NCBI GenBank assembly: GCA_964433345.1
Contig: CAYSQJ010000004.1
Coordinates: 62,001 to 126,000, forward strand
DNA from: Ga0077527 sp964433345
GTDB taxonomy: Bacteria; Pseudomonadota; Gammaproteobacteria; Burkholderiales; SG8-41
Length of the DNA stretch: 64,000 nucleotides
Direction of reading: 5' to 3'
Shown: piece after piece, positions 1 through 7,158 of the stretch
How positions within the stretch are numbered: the first letter of the stretch is position 1
Layout of the letters: every line of letters starts with the position of its first letter
The notes under the pieces: generated by a model
What the model was told of the DNA's origin: nothing
The model's input: the letters and a program-made list of their open reading frames with translations, nothing else
The model's database searches: none
Position numbers and translations under genes: made by a program

Positions 1-677
1 ACTGGATCGAGATGCCGCAGCTCAACGCCGACGGCGACGTGATCGACATCGCGCTGCACACGGTGAAGGTGCAGAACTGGGACAAGACCATCACCACGAT
101 CCCGACCAAGCGCCTGATCACCGAGTCCTTCAAGAACTGGCGCGGCATGAGCGAGTCCGGAGGCCGGCGCATCCAGCGTTCGCTGCTGATCGACCAGAAC
201 AGCGTGCGTTTTTTCAGCGGCACCGAGCGCGAGCGCCTGCACCGCTTTGCGCTGCTGCGTGACTACCTTGAGGACAAGGAGCGCGAAATCGGTGAGTGGA
301 ACGCGAAGCTGGAGGCCCAGGGCCGCGATCCGGTCAACGCGCGGCGGCTGACCAACATCGGCACCTTCCGCGCCTATGTCGAGCGTTACCTGCGCAGCCA
401 TCCCTGCATCCACCAGGAGATGACGCTGATGGTGCGTCAGCGCAGCCCGGGGCCCACCGGCCTGCCGCTGGAGATCTACTGCTTCACCAATACCACCGCC
501 TGGGGCGAATACGAGGCGATCCAGTCGGACATCTTCGATCACCTGCTGGCGATCGTACCGGAGTTCGGGCTGCGCATTTTCCAGGAGCCCGGCGGGGCGG
601 ACATCCGCGGGCTGGGTGATGCGGCTAGAATGCTGCAGTCGCCGGACCGGCGGCCGGCCGCCGGCGCAGTAGCCTGA
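1..677 (+). CDS. ybdG: MscS-family mechanosensitive channel, YbdG type, C-terminal part (5' truncated by window edge)
   Basis: The reading frame is open to the left edge, so only the C-terminal part is visible (about 225 residues, TGA at 675-677). The first visible stretch, with NWDKTITTIPTKRL followed by SFKNWRGMSESGGRRI, is the beta-domain and following segment characteristic of the YbdG subgroup of the MscS superfamily (MscM in E. coli). The pore helices would lie upstream. These are inner-membrane channels that open under membrane tension in osmotic downshock. The last 25 residues are Ala/Pro/Arg-rich and look unconserved. A second, different MscS paralogue lies at 11192-12484. The subgroup call rests on motif recognition. 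Confidence 0.82.
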   Translation, partial: WIEMPQLNADGDVIDIALHTVKVQNWDKTITTIPTKRLITESFKNWRGMSESGGRRIQRSLLIDQNSVRFFSGTERERLHRFALLRDYLEDKEREIGEWNAKLEAQGRDPVNARRLTNIGTFRAYVERYLRSHPCIHQEMTLMVRQRSPGPTGLPLEIYCFTNTTAWGEYEAIQSDIFDHLLAIVPEFGLRIFQEPGGADIRGLGDAARMLQSPDRRPAAGAVA

Positions 678-720
678 TGTTCAGGGCTGTCCGGGGCCGC
701 ATATTCCTGCGGAATTCCGG

Positions 721-1737
721 ATGAACCCGATCAGACTCAGCGTACTCGACCAGTCCCCGATCATCAGCGGCCATACGCCGCAGCAGGCCATACATCAGAC
801 CATCCGCCTCGCACAGGCGGCGGAGAAACTCGGCTTTTACCGCTACTGGTGCGCCGAACACCATTCGATCATGGCGCTGGCCGATCCCTGTCCGGAGATC
901 CTGGTGACGCGGCTGGCTGCGGCGACCTCGACCATCAGGGTCGGCACCGGCGGCGTGCTGCTGCCGTACTACAGCCCGCTGAAAATCGCCGAGCAGTTCC
1001 GCATGCTCGAGGCGCTGTTTCCGGGACGCATCGACCTTGGCATCGGCCGAGCGCCGGGCGGCGACCAGGCCACCGCGATGGCGATGGGGCAGGGGCGATA
1101 TCCCTCGGCTGATGATTTTCCGGAGCAGGTGCAGTACCTCTCGGCCTACCTCGACGACGACCTGCCCAAGGGACATCCCTTTGCACAGGTGAAGGCGCAG
1201 CCGGCGGGTGAGGGCAGTCCGCAGATCTGGCTGCTCGGTTCCTCGGATTACAGCGGCGCACTGGCGGCGCAGCTGGGCCTGCGCTTCGCCTTCGCCCATT
1301 TCATCAGCGCTCGCGGCGGAGACACCGTGATGCGCGACTTCAAACGGCGTTACCAGCCTTCGCCGCGCGAACCGCAGCCGCAGGCGCTGGTTTGCGTGTT
1401 CGTGATCTGCGCCGAGACCCAGGCGCAGGCGGAGCGGCTGGCGCAGAGCGTCGACCTGCGGCGGCTCAACATGGACTACGGCGTCAATGCGCCGGTACCC
1501 ACGCTGGATGAGGCCGAGCGTTATCCGTACACCGACGTTGACCGCCAGCGCATTGAGCACCACCGCCGCCGCGTGGTGCTGGGCACGCCCGATGTCGTCA
1601 AACAGCGACTGCTGGAGATCCAGTCACAGTTTGAAGCCGACGAACTGATGGTGATCACCATCACCGGCGATTACGACTCCCGGCTGCGTTCCTATGAGTT
1701 GCTGGCGGAAGCTTTTGCGCTCTGTCATCCCCGCTAG
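721..1737 (+). CDS. LLM-class flavin-dependent oxidoreductase (luciferase-like monooxygenase, MsnO8 type)
   Basis: A 338-residue protein whose N-terminus (LSVLDQSPI near residue 5) and GIGRAPGGDQ motif (about residues 107-116) are typical of the MsnO8 branch of bacterial luciferase-like flavin proteins. These are single TIM-barrel enzymes using FMNH2 or F420-like cofactors; substrates of this branch are mostly unknown. The length is usual for the family. The ATG at 721 is the first in frame and matches the family N-terminus; the ribosome site is weak. The gene stands alone between the channel gene and the PsiF-type gene, so context does not suggest a substrate. Confidence 0.85.
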   Translation: MNPIRLSVLDQSPIISGHTPQQAIHQTIRLAQAAEKLGFYRYWCAEHHSIMALADPCPEILVTRLAAATSTIRVGTGGVLLPYYSPLKIAEQFRMLEALFPGRIDLGIGRAPGGDQATAMAMGQGRYPSADDFPEQVQYLSAYLDDDLPKGHPFAQVKAQPAGEGSPQIWLLGSSDYSGALAAQLGLRFAFAHFISARGGDTVMRDFKRRYQPSPREPQPQALVCVFVICAETQAQAERLAQSVDLRRLNMDYGVNAPVPTLDEAERYPYTDVDRQRIEHHRRRVVLGTPDVVKQRLLEIQSQFEADELMVITITGDYDSRLRSYELLAEAFALCHPR

Positions 1738-1843
1738 CCCCGGCCGCGTTATTCCTGTCATCGGGCCGCCACGTGTTATGCGTTGCGCGGAATATCGATA
1801 ACATGTTGTTTATATTCAATATTTTTCGAATTCGGGAGGAATC

Positions 1844-2212
1844 ATGAAACAGCTGATAGTTGCCGCGATGTGTGCGTTGTTTGCAGTAAGCGTCCAGGCC
1901 CAGCAGGGCGAGGCGAAGAAGGGTGCTCCGGCTGCTGAGAAAAAGGCCGCGCAGGCGAAGAAGGAACCCAGCGAAGCCCAGAAGCGGCAGCAGGCGCGGA
2001 TGCAGGACTGTAATGCGAAGGCCGAAGGCAAGTCGGGCGACGAGCGCAAGAAATTCATGAGCAGCTGCCTGAAGGGCGAATCGGCCTCCGGCAAGGGGCC
2101 CAGCGAGGCGCAGCAGAAGCAGCAGGCGCGGATGAAGGACTGCAGCGCCCAGGCCAAGGGCAAGACGGGTGACGAGCGCAAGAAGTTCATGAGCCAGTGC
2201 CTGAAAGGCTGA
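1844..2212 (+). CDS. PsiF-repeat periplasmic protein
   Basis: A 122-residue, Lys/Gln/Ala-rich secreted protein. Residues 1-19 form a signal peptide ending VQA. Two PsiF repeats follow at about 42-78 and 86-122. Each has a PSEAQ(K/Q) opening, an ARMxDC motif and a GDERKKFMSxCLKG end, so each carries two conserved cysteines likely to pair in the periplasm. PsiF of E. coli is phosphate-starvation-inducible with unknown biochemical function. A good ribosome site (GGGAGGA) sits just before the ATG. The 100 bases upstream contain an AT-rich stretch (about 1796-1832) that probably holds the promoter. I do not see a convincing Pho box. Confidence 0.85.
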   Translation: MKQLIVAAMCALFAVSVQAQQGEAKKGAPAAEKKAAQAKKEPSEAQKRQQARMQDCNAKAEGKSGDERKKFMSSCLKGESASGKGPSEAQQKQQARMKDCSAQAKGKTGDERKKFMSQCLKG

Positions 2213-2290
2213 TCGCAGGCATGGGCTGAGCTCCGCGATTCCGCCGCCGCATTGCAGCGGCGGGCGCGGCAGGGGCATACTGGAAACGGT

Positions 2291-3055
2291 ATGCCCCTTT
2301 TTCTTTTTGCATCGGCAGTGCGGCCCCGCGCGGCGTTTCTCGTGGCCTGCCTGCTGTCGGGAGCGAGCATGATCGCCGAAGCCGCCGACAACCTGGACGC
2401 GCGTCGCGCGCGGATGATTGCCGAGGTCGAGCAGATGGCGCGCGACACCGCGCAGGCCACCAGTCGCCCGGTACTCGATGCACGCGTGCTGGCGGCGCTG
2501 CGCAAGGTGGAGCGCCACCGTTACATGCCGGCGGCGCGCGCGGCGCAGGCCTACGAGAACCATGCGCAGCCGATCGGCCATGAGCAGACAATCTCGCAGC
2601 CTTTCATTGTCGCGCTGATGACGGATCTGCTGGATCTGCAGCCGGATTATCGCGTGCTCGAGGTCGGCACCGGTTCGGGTTATCAGGCCGCGGTGCTCGC
2701 GGAGCTGGTGCGCGCGGTCTACACCATCGAGATCGTCGAGCCGCTGGGGCGCAAGGCAGCACAGGCCCTGCTGGCGGCCGGCTACTGGAACGTGCATCCG
2801 CGCATCGGTGACGGTTATGTCGGCTGGCCCGGGCAGGCGCCTTTCGACGCGATCATGGTCACTGCCGCGGCACCGTATCTGCCGCAGCCGCTGGTCGAGC
2901 AGCTCAAACCCGGTGGCCGCCTGGTGATTCCGCTCGGCGAACGCGGTGGCGCGCAGGTGCTGACCCTGGTCGAAAAGGATGCGCAGGGCAAGGTCTCGCA
3001 GCGCCGGGTGCTCGATGTACGCTTCGTGCCGCTGACGCGAAAACCTGCGCGCTGA
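2291..3055 (+). CDS. pcm: Protein-L-isoaspartate O-methyltransferase with signal-like N-terminus
   Basis: A PCMT-family methyltransferase that would use S-adenosylmethionine to methylate isoaspartyl residues in damaged proteins. The SAM-binding motif I (VLEVGTGSGYQ) lies at about residues 121-131, preceded by the substrate-loop region ENHAQPIGHEQTISQPF typical of PCMT. From the ATG at 2291 the protein has 254 residues and begins with a hydrophobic stretch of about 32 residues ending in an AEA-like cleavage context, so export is plausible. An upstream ATG at 2252 would add 13 polar residues. Common cytosolic Pcm is about 205-215 residues. It follows the secreted PsiF protein by about 80 bases. 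Confidence 0.85.
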   Translation: MPLFLFASAVRPRAAFLVACLLSGASMIAEAADNLDARRARMIAEVEQMARDTAQATSRPVLDARVLAALRKVERHRYMPAARAAQAYENHAQPIGHEQTISQPFIVALMTDLLDLQPDYRVLEVGTGSGYQAAVLAELVRAVYTIEIVEPLGRKAAQALLAAGYWNVHPRIGDGYVGWPGQAPFDAIMVTAAAPYLPQPLVEQLKPGGRLVIPLGERGGAQVLTLVEKDAQGKVSQRRVLDVRFVPLTRKPAR

Positions 3056-3074
3056 GGGCTTAGCGCGCGGAGTT

Positions 3075-3116
3075 GTTGCGCTGCAACATCATTCCGCGTC
3101 GGCACCAAAATAAAGC
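3075..3116 (+). promoter_or_regulatory. Possible enhancer-binding sites upstream of the ybiB sigma-54 promoter
   Basis: A perfect GTTGC-GCT-GCAAC inverted repeat (3075-3087) and an NtrC-like half site GCACCAAAATAAAGC (3102-3116) lie 85-125 bases upstream of the -24/-12 promoter at 3202. That is the distance expected for a bacterial enhancer. The right half of the NtrC site is poorly matched, so assignment to NtrC is inference. Confidence 0.35.
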
Positions 3117-3201
3117 GGCTCGATCGGCAATCGCACCGGCAGGTGGCGCTCAGGGGCGTTTTTTCTTTCGATGTTCGGAGTGGCGGCGTGTTTCGGGCAC
3201 A

Positions 3202-3217
3202 TGGCACGGGGGTTGCT
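3202..3217 (+). promoter_or_regulatory. Sigma-54 (-24/-12) promoter for ybiB
   Basis: The sequence TGGCACGGGGGTTGCT fits the sigma-54 consensus TGGCACG-N4-TTGCW exactly: GG of the -24 element at 3203-3204, GC of the -12 element at 3215-3216. Transcription would start near 3228, about 37 bases before the ybiB ATG. Confidence 0.72.
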
Positions 3218-3264
3218 CAGGGCAGGGGCACAGACCAGCGGTGGTCAGTCCTGAGGAGTACGGC

Positions 3265-4233
3265 ATGACGTGGGCGCATGTGATCGACGACCTGGCTGCA
3301 GGCCAGGTGCTGACGGAAGGCGAGGCAGAAACCCTTTTTGCGGCGGTGTTTGACGATGGCGTGCCGGATCTCGAACTGGGCGCCCTGCTGGCCCTGATCG
3401 AACAGCGCCGGCTGACGGCGCAGGAACTGGTCGGCGTGCTGGCCGCGCTGTCGACGCGTGTGTTCCAGTTGGTGCCGCCGGACACCCGGTGGCGGCCGGT
3501 GCTGATGCCCAGCTACAGCGGACTGCGCGAGCAGCCGAATCTGTTGCCGCTGCTGGCGCTGAGCCTGCAGCGGCTGGGCATACCGGTGCTGATGCACGGC
3601 ATGCTCAGCGGCGAACGCGGCGTGGCCGCTGCCTATGTATTGCGCGAGATGGGCATCATGCCCTGCGCAAGCCTCGCGCAGGCACAACAGGAACTGCAGT
3701 CAGGACATCTCGCCTTTGTCCCGACCGGCGCGCTGGCACCGGCGCTCGCGGACCTGCTGGCGCTGCGCGTGCGGCTCGGCGGCGGCGCGCTGGCGCGGAT
3801 GCTGGCAAGGCTCGCCGATCCCTTCGCCGGCGCTGCCCTGCAGCTGGTGCCCGCGGAGCATGCGCAGGAGCGTGCAGTGCTGCAGTCGCTGCTCTGCGAT
3901 GCGGAGCGGACCGCGCTGCTGTTCGAAACCCGCGACGGCGATCCGGTGGTCGATGCCCAATGCCGGCCCTGCATCGAGCTGGTGCGTGACCGTGCGGCAC
4001 GTCCGCTGTTCGAAGCCGAAGTCACGCCGCGCTGCGCGCATCCGCTGCCGGATGCGCAGGACCCCAAGGCCACTGCGCGCTGGATTGCGAGCGTGCTCGA
4101 AGGGCGCATTCCGATGCCGGCGCCGATTGCCAACCAGATTGCCTGCTGCCTCTACGGCAGCGGTTATGCGCAGGATTTCAACCAGGCCAAGGCCATCGCT
4201 GCGGTCGAGACCGGCAGCCTCGCGGCGGCCTGA
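3265..4233 (+). CDS. ybiB: YbiB/TrpD2-family nucleic-acid-binding protein
   Basis: A 322-residue protein with the anthranilate phosphoribosyltransferase fold (TrpD2 group). The N-terminal helical part (residues about 1-70) resembles the glycosyl-transferase family 3 N domain. The body has YSGLREQPNLLPLLALSLQRLG and HGMLSGERGV-like segments typical of YbiB. Family members, studied in E. coli, bind nucleic acids rather than make phosphoribosyl-anthranilate; the cell role is unclear. The ATG at 3265 is chosen because GAGGA lies 7 bases before it and the family begins there; the frame is open further upstream but crosses the promoter. The sigma-54 promoter at 3202 suggests nitrogen-linked or other enhancer-dependent expression. 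Confidence 0.85.
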   Translation: MTWAHVIDDLAAGQVLTEGEAETLFAAVFDDGVPDLELGALLALIEQRRLTAQELVGVLAALSTRVFQLVPPDTRWRPVLMPSYSGLREQPNLLPLLALSLQRLGIPVLMHGMLSGERGVAAAYVLREMGIMPCASLAQAQQELQSGHLAFVPTGALAPALADLLALRVRLGGGALARMLARLADPFAGAALQLVPAEHAQERAVLQSLLCDAERTALLFETRDGDPVVDAQCRPCIELVRDRAARPLFEAEVTPRCAHPLPDAQDPKATARWIASVLEGRIPMPAPIANQIACCLYGSGYAQDFNQAKAIAAVETGSLAAA

Positions 4234-4361
4234 ACGCAATTCCCGAGCGCCGGTCGCGGGCCCTGTGCAGTCCCGGGTCAGCGGCGAGCCCGTGCTAGAC
4301 TGCCTTCCCGACGCGCTTCATCCGTCAGCAACAACAATCCGCACAAGGGAGGAGCATAGGC

Positions 4362-4946
4362 ATGGGAGCCATATTCCAGTCGCTGGGCCGCACGGTGTTC
4401 GCAGGATTTGCGATCCTCGTGCTGCTGATCATATTCACCGGTGCGGGCGCGCGCATGGGCGATGCCTCCTGGTGGGCCTTCGTGTTCCGCTGGCTGCACG
4501 TGCTGTGCGGCGTGATGTGGGTGGGCATCCTCTATTACTTCAACTTCGTGCAGATGCCGTCGATGCCGAAGATTCCGGACGAGCAGAAGCCGGCCATCGG
4601 CAAGGTGATTGCGCCCGCGGCGCTGTTCTGGTTCCGCTGGTCGGCGCTGGCCACGGTGGTGACCGGCATCGCCCTCGCCGGCAAGTACCGCTACCTCGGC
4701 AGCGCGCTGACGCTGGGTGAAGGCCATGTCTATATCGGCGTCGGCATGTGGCTGGCGCTGATCATGGCTTTCAACGTCTGGTTCATCATCTGGCCCAACC
4801 AGAAGAGGGCGCTGGGGATGGTCGAGGCGGATGCCGCCGCCAAGGCGAAGGCGGCGCGGGTCGCGATGCTGACCTCGCGCATCAACACCATGCTCTCGAT
4901 CCCGATGCTGTTCTGCATGGTGGCGCAGCAGAACATCCCGCTGTAA
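4362..4946 (+). CDS. PuuD-like integral membrane protein (urate hydroxylase membrane-domain family, no cytochrome domain)
   Basis: A 194-residue membrane protein with four or five predicted spans (about residues 9-28, 38-58, 85-106, 122-144, 172-190). Motifs such as WWAFVFRWLHVLCGVMWVGILYYFNF match the membrane domain of PuuD-type urate hydroxylases. True PuuD carries an additional C-terminal cytochrome c domain; there is no CXXCH here. Many proteobacterial genomes carry this short form annotated as urate hydroxylase, but no purine-catabolism genes are nearby, so a urate function is not supported. GGGAGGA precedes the ATG. Confidence 0.65.
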   Translation: MGAIFQSLGRTVFAGFAILVLLIIFTGAGARMGDASWWAFVFRWLHVLCGVMWVGILYYFNFVQMPSMPKIPDEQKPAIGKVIAPAALFWFRWSALATVVTGIALAGKYRYLGSALTLGEGHVYIGVGMWLALIMAFNVWFIIWPNQKRALGMVEADAAAKAKAARVAMLTSRINTMLSIPMLFCMVAQQNIPL

Positions 4947-5047
4947 CACCATCTCCGGAAGGAATGCCCGGCCTGCCCGGGCATCCTGTTCCGGTCACCG
5001 CAGCGGCAAAGTCCGCACTGCAATGCCGGGTATTGCCGCTGCCACGC

Positions 5048-5077
5048 TTGGCGCATTCGCGCCGGCTCCCTTATCAT
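5048..5077 (+). promoter_or_regulatory. Sigma-70-type promoter of sodB
   Basis: A -35-like TTGGCG (5048-5053) and a -10-like TATCAT (5072-5077) are 18 bases apart. The start would be near 5084, giving an mRNA leader of about 30 bases that contains the AGAGGAAAC ribosome site. Confidence 0.5.
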
Positions 5078-5112
5078 CGCAACTTTCCAGCGACAACCCG
5101 AGAGGAAACCGC

Positions 5113-5694
5113 ATGCAACACGAACTTCCGAAACTGCCATATGCCATGGACGCGCTGGCGCCGCACATCTCGAAGGAGACCTTCGAGTTCCATTACGGCA
5201 AGCATCATCAGGCCTACGTCACCAACCTCAACGGCCTGATCAAGGGCACCGAGTTCGAGAACGCCTCGCTCGAGGACATCATCAAGAAATCCTCCGGCGG
5301 CGTGTTCAACAACGCAGCCCAGGTCTGGAACCACACCTTCTTCTGGCACAGCATGAAGCCGAACGGCGGCGGCAAGCCCGCGGGCGCGCTGGCTGCAGCC
5401 ATCGACAAGAAGTGGGGCAGCTTCGACGCCTTCAAGGAAGCCTTCACCAAGAGCGCGGTCGGCAACTTCGGTTCCGGCTGGACCTGGCTGGTGAAAAAGG
5501 CTGACGGCAGCGTTGACATCGCCAACACCTCGAATGCCGGCACCGTGCTGACCACCGCGGACAAGGCGCTGCTGACGATCGATGTCTGGGAGCACGCCTA
5601 CTACATCGACTACCGCAATGCGCGCCCGAAGTTCGTCGAGACCTTCCTCAACAGCCTGGCCAACTGGGATTTCGCGGCGAAAAACTTTGGCTGA
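5113..5694 (+). CDS. sodB: Superoxide dismutase, iron type
   Basis: A 193-residue Fe-SOD that dismutates superoxide in the cytoplasm. The metal ligands are visible: His27 in FEFHYGKHHQAYV, a second His in NHTFFWHSM, and Asp and His in DVWEHAYYIDY near the C-terminus. FFWHSMKPNGGG and the active-site Gln region NFGSGW favour the iron rather than the manganese form. The ATG at 5113 matches the family start (MxHELPxLPY) and has AGAGGAAAC before it; the frame is open further upstream but that part is promoter. A strong bidirectional terminator follows. Confidence 0.96.
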   Translation: MQHELPKLPYAMDALAPHISKETFEFHYGKHHQAYVTNLNGLIKGTEFENASLEDIIKKSSGGVFNNAAQVWNHTFFWHSMKPNGGGKPAGALAAAIDKKWGSFDAFKEAFTKSAVGNFGSGWTWLVKKADGSVDIANTSNAGTVLTTADKALLTIDVWEHAYYIDYRNARPKFVETFLNSLANWDFAAKNFG

Positions 5695-5711
5695 ACTGCA
5701 TCAGCTGAAAT

Positions 5712-5740
5712 AAAAAAGCCCGGCATCGCCGGGCTTTTTT
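5712..5740. terminator. Bidirectional terminator between sodB and the DUF192 gene
   Basis: AAAAAAGCCCGGC, loop ATC, GCCGGGCTTTTTT: an A-run, GC stem and T-run that can act for both convergent genes. Confidence 0.9.
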
Positions 5741-5753
5741 CATGGCGCCGGCC

Positions 5754-6185
5754 TTAGCGCGGCGGCGGCGCTTTATCGAGGCCTTCGATTTTCATGCCCG
5801 GTCCGATGCCGCGCTTGCGGAACCAGCCGAGGTTCATTTCCAGCGCATAGCGCACGGGTTTTTTCGCGGTGTGCGAGTCTCGGGTATGCGGCTGCATGTC
5901 CTCAATGTTGACGATGACACCGGCCTCGTCAATGAAGGCCACCGACAGAGGGATGTACGTGTTCATCATCCACATGCCGTGGCGGGCGACGTCACGGAAC
6001 ACGAACAGCATGCCGCGGTTCTCCGGCAGCATGCGCCGGTGCATCAGGCCCTGCATGCGGTCGGGGTCGTTGCTGGCGACTTCCGCAGTCAGGCGGTGCT
6101 TGCCGATCACGAGTTCGATTTGCGGCATTGCTCCGGCGGCCGTGCCGGCAAAGCAGAACAGCAGAATGAACAGCAGGCGTTTCAT
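5754..6185 (-). CDS. DUF192-family secreted protein
   Basis: A 143-residue protein with a clear signal peptide (residues 1-19, MKRLLFILLFCFAGTAAGA). The rest is a DUF192 domain: LTAEVASNDPDRMQGLMHRRMLPENRGMLF and WMMNTYIPLSVAFID are its hallmark segments. DUF192 proteins are small periplasmic or secreted beta-barrel proteins of unknown function. It overlaps the end of the upstream cbiX-type gene by 4 bases (ATGA), so the two are translationally coupled. The final residues are Pro/Arg-rich. Confidence 0.88.
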   Translation of the reverse strand: MKRLLFILLFCFAGTAAGAMPQIELVIGKHRLTAEVASNDPDRMQGLMHRRMLPENRGMLFVFRDVARHGMWMMNTYIPLSVAFIDEAGVIVNIEDMQPHTRDSHTAKKPVRYALEMNLGWFRKRGIGPGMKIEGLDKAPPPR

Positions 6186-6619
6186 GCGTGGGCTCCGGGA
6201 ACGCTGCGGACCAGCCAGCCGACGATGGCGTCGCGCAGCTCCGCTACGTCGCCGATTGCCGGCAGCAGTTCGATGGCGAGATCCGGGTGTTGGCCGCGGA
6301 TTTCCGCGAGCAGCCTCGGCACATCGTGCTTGAGATGGCCGCCCTGGGCCATGAACAGCGGTGCGACCCGGATGCTGCGGTGGCCGGCGGCGACGAGTTC
6401 CGCGATGGCCTCGGGCAGTGCCGGTCCCTGGAATTCAAGGAAGGCCAGTTTTACGACCAGGTCGCTGCGGTCGGCTGCGACGCGCGCGGCGATGGCGCGG
6501 AAGGGCTCGGCCCACTCGGGATCTCTTGCGCCATGGGCGAAGAGGACCAGCGATGAGCGATGAGTGATGAGTGATGAACTCAAGCTGGTCCCCGCTGTTT
6601 GTCGGCGTTCATCGCCCAT
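6182..6619 (-). CDS. cbiX: Sirohydrochlorin/cobalt chelatase, short CbiX/SirB type
   Basis: A single-domain class II chelatase (145 residues from the ATG at 6617-6619) that would insert Co2+ or Fe2+ into sirohydrochlorin, in the siroheme or cobalamin route. Metal-binding motifs are LVLFAHGARDP near the N-terminus and PLFMAQGGHLKHDVP in the middle. Short CbiX forms act as homodimers. The start is uncertain: the first 20 or so residues (MGDERRQTAG then SSSLITHRSS) are encoded by the heptad repeat and are not family-like, so a TTG near 6583 or even the CTG just before LVLF could be used. The ATG at 6619 lies 16 bases after the dut stop. It is coupled to the DUF192 gene downstream. Confidence 0.85.
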   Translation of the reverse strand: MGDERRQTAGTSLSSSLITHRSSLVLFAHGARDPEWAEPFRAIAARVAADRSDLVVKLAFLEFQGPALPEAIAELVAAGHRSIRVAPLFMAQGGHLKHDVPRLLAEIRGQHPDLAIELLPAIGDVAELRDAIVGWLVRSVPGAHA

Positions 6620-6637
6620 CGCTCCGCGTTCATCGTT
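6551..6637. repeat. Inverted 7-bp tandem-repeat element, dut-cbiX junction
   Basis: Left arm 6551-6578: four 7-bp units of the form GATGAGY/GATGAAC read on the + strand. Right arm 6610-6637: four units (two CATCGCY, one degenerate, one CATCGTT) that are the reverse complement of the same unit. The arms are separated by 31 bases. The left arm is translated as the start of the chelatase gene on the minus strand. Related elements lie at 7094, 23312, 34899, 39461 and 55323. Confidence 0.85.
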
Positions 6638-7085
6638 ACGCCCTGCCGCTGCTGCCGAAACCGCCGGCGCCGCGATGCGAGGCCTCGAAATCATCGACGA
6701 TGTTGAAGGCGACCTGCACGACGGGTACGACCACCAGTTGCGCCAGGCGTTCCAGCGGGTTGATGGTGAAGGCGGCGTTGCCGCGGTTCCAGGTCGAGAC
6801 GAAGAGCTGGCCCTGGTAATCCGAATCGATCAGCCCGACCAGGTTGCCGAGCACGATGCCGTGCTTGTGGCCGAGTCCGGAGCGCGGCAGGATGATCGCG
6901 GCGAGCCCGGGATCGGCGATGTGGATGGCCATGCCGGCGGGAATCAGTTCGGTCTGTCCCGGTTGCAGCGTCAGCGGCGCTTCAAGGCAGGCGCGCAGGT
7001 CGAGGCCGGCGGAGCCGGGGGTGGCGTACTGCGGCAGCTGGTCACGCAGGCGCGGGTCGAGAATCTTGACGTCTATGGATTTCAT
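6636..7085 (-). CDS. dut: dUTP diphosphatase
   Basis: A 149-residue trimeric dUTPase that hydrolyses dUTP to dUMP, keeping uracil out of DNA and feeding dTMP synthesis. All five family motifs are present in order: GSAGLDLRA, PRSGLGHKHG, GLIDSDYQGQL (with the catalytic Asp), RLAQLVVVPV and the C-terminal HRGAGGFGSSG. The start is set at the ATG at 7083-7085 (MKSIDVKILD), which matches family length; an upstream ATG would add 14 residues encoded by a repeat array. It lies downstream of coaBC in the same direction, an arrangement common in proteobacteria. Confidence 0.96.
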   Translation of the reverse strand: MKSIDVKILDPRLRDQLPQYATPGSAGLDLRACLEAPLTLQPGQTELIPAGMAIHIADPGLAAIILPRSGLGHKHGIVLGNLVGLIDSDYQGQLFVSTWNRGNAAFTINPLERLAQLVVVPVVQVAFNIVDDFEASHRGAGGFGSSGRA

Positions 7086-7093
7086 GAGGGGCG

Positions 7094-7146
7094 GATGAGC
7101 GGTAAGCAGTGAACAGTGAATCAGCAAGCGGCCGGCGAAACCGGCC
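7094..7146. repeat. Heptad array plus GC hairpin between coaBC and dut
   Basis: Four 7-bp units with consensus RGTGARY (GATGAGC, GGTAAGC, AGTGAAC, AGTGAAT) cover 7094-7121. A perfect GGCCGG/CCGGCC hairpin with CGAAA loop follows at 7130-7146. The hairpin has no T-run, so it looks more like an mRNA-processing or weak attenuation signal after coaBC than a full terminator. No facing inverted array is seen. Confidence 0.65.
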
Positions 7147-7158
7147 GTAGTTTCAGGA

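Noticed and set aside
1722..1761. Two CTGTCAT words before the PsiF-type gene as a Pho box
   Set aside because: They are 33 bases apart with no matching units between and the first lies inside the previous gene. PhoB sites need direct repeats every 11 bases.
4362..4946. Calling this gene a full urate hydroxylase puuD
   Set aside because: The protein lacks the cytochrome c domain and no uricase-pathway genes adjoin, so only the membrane-domain family is claimed.
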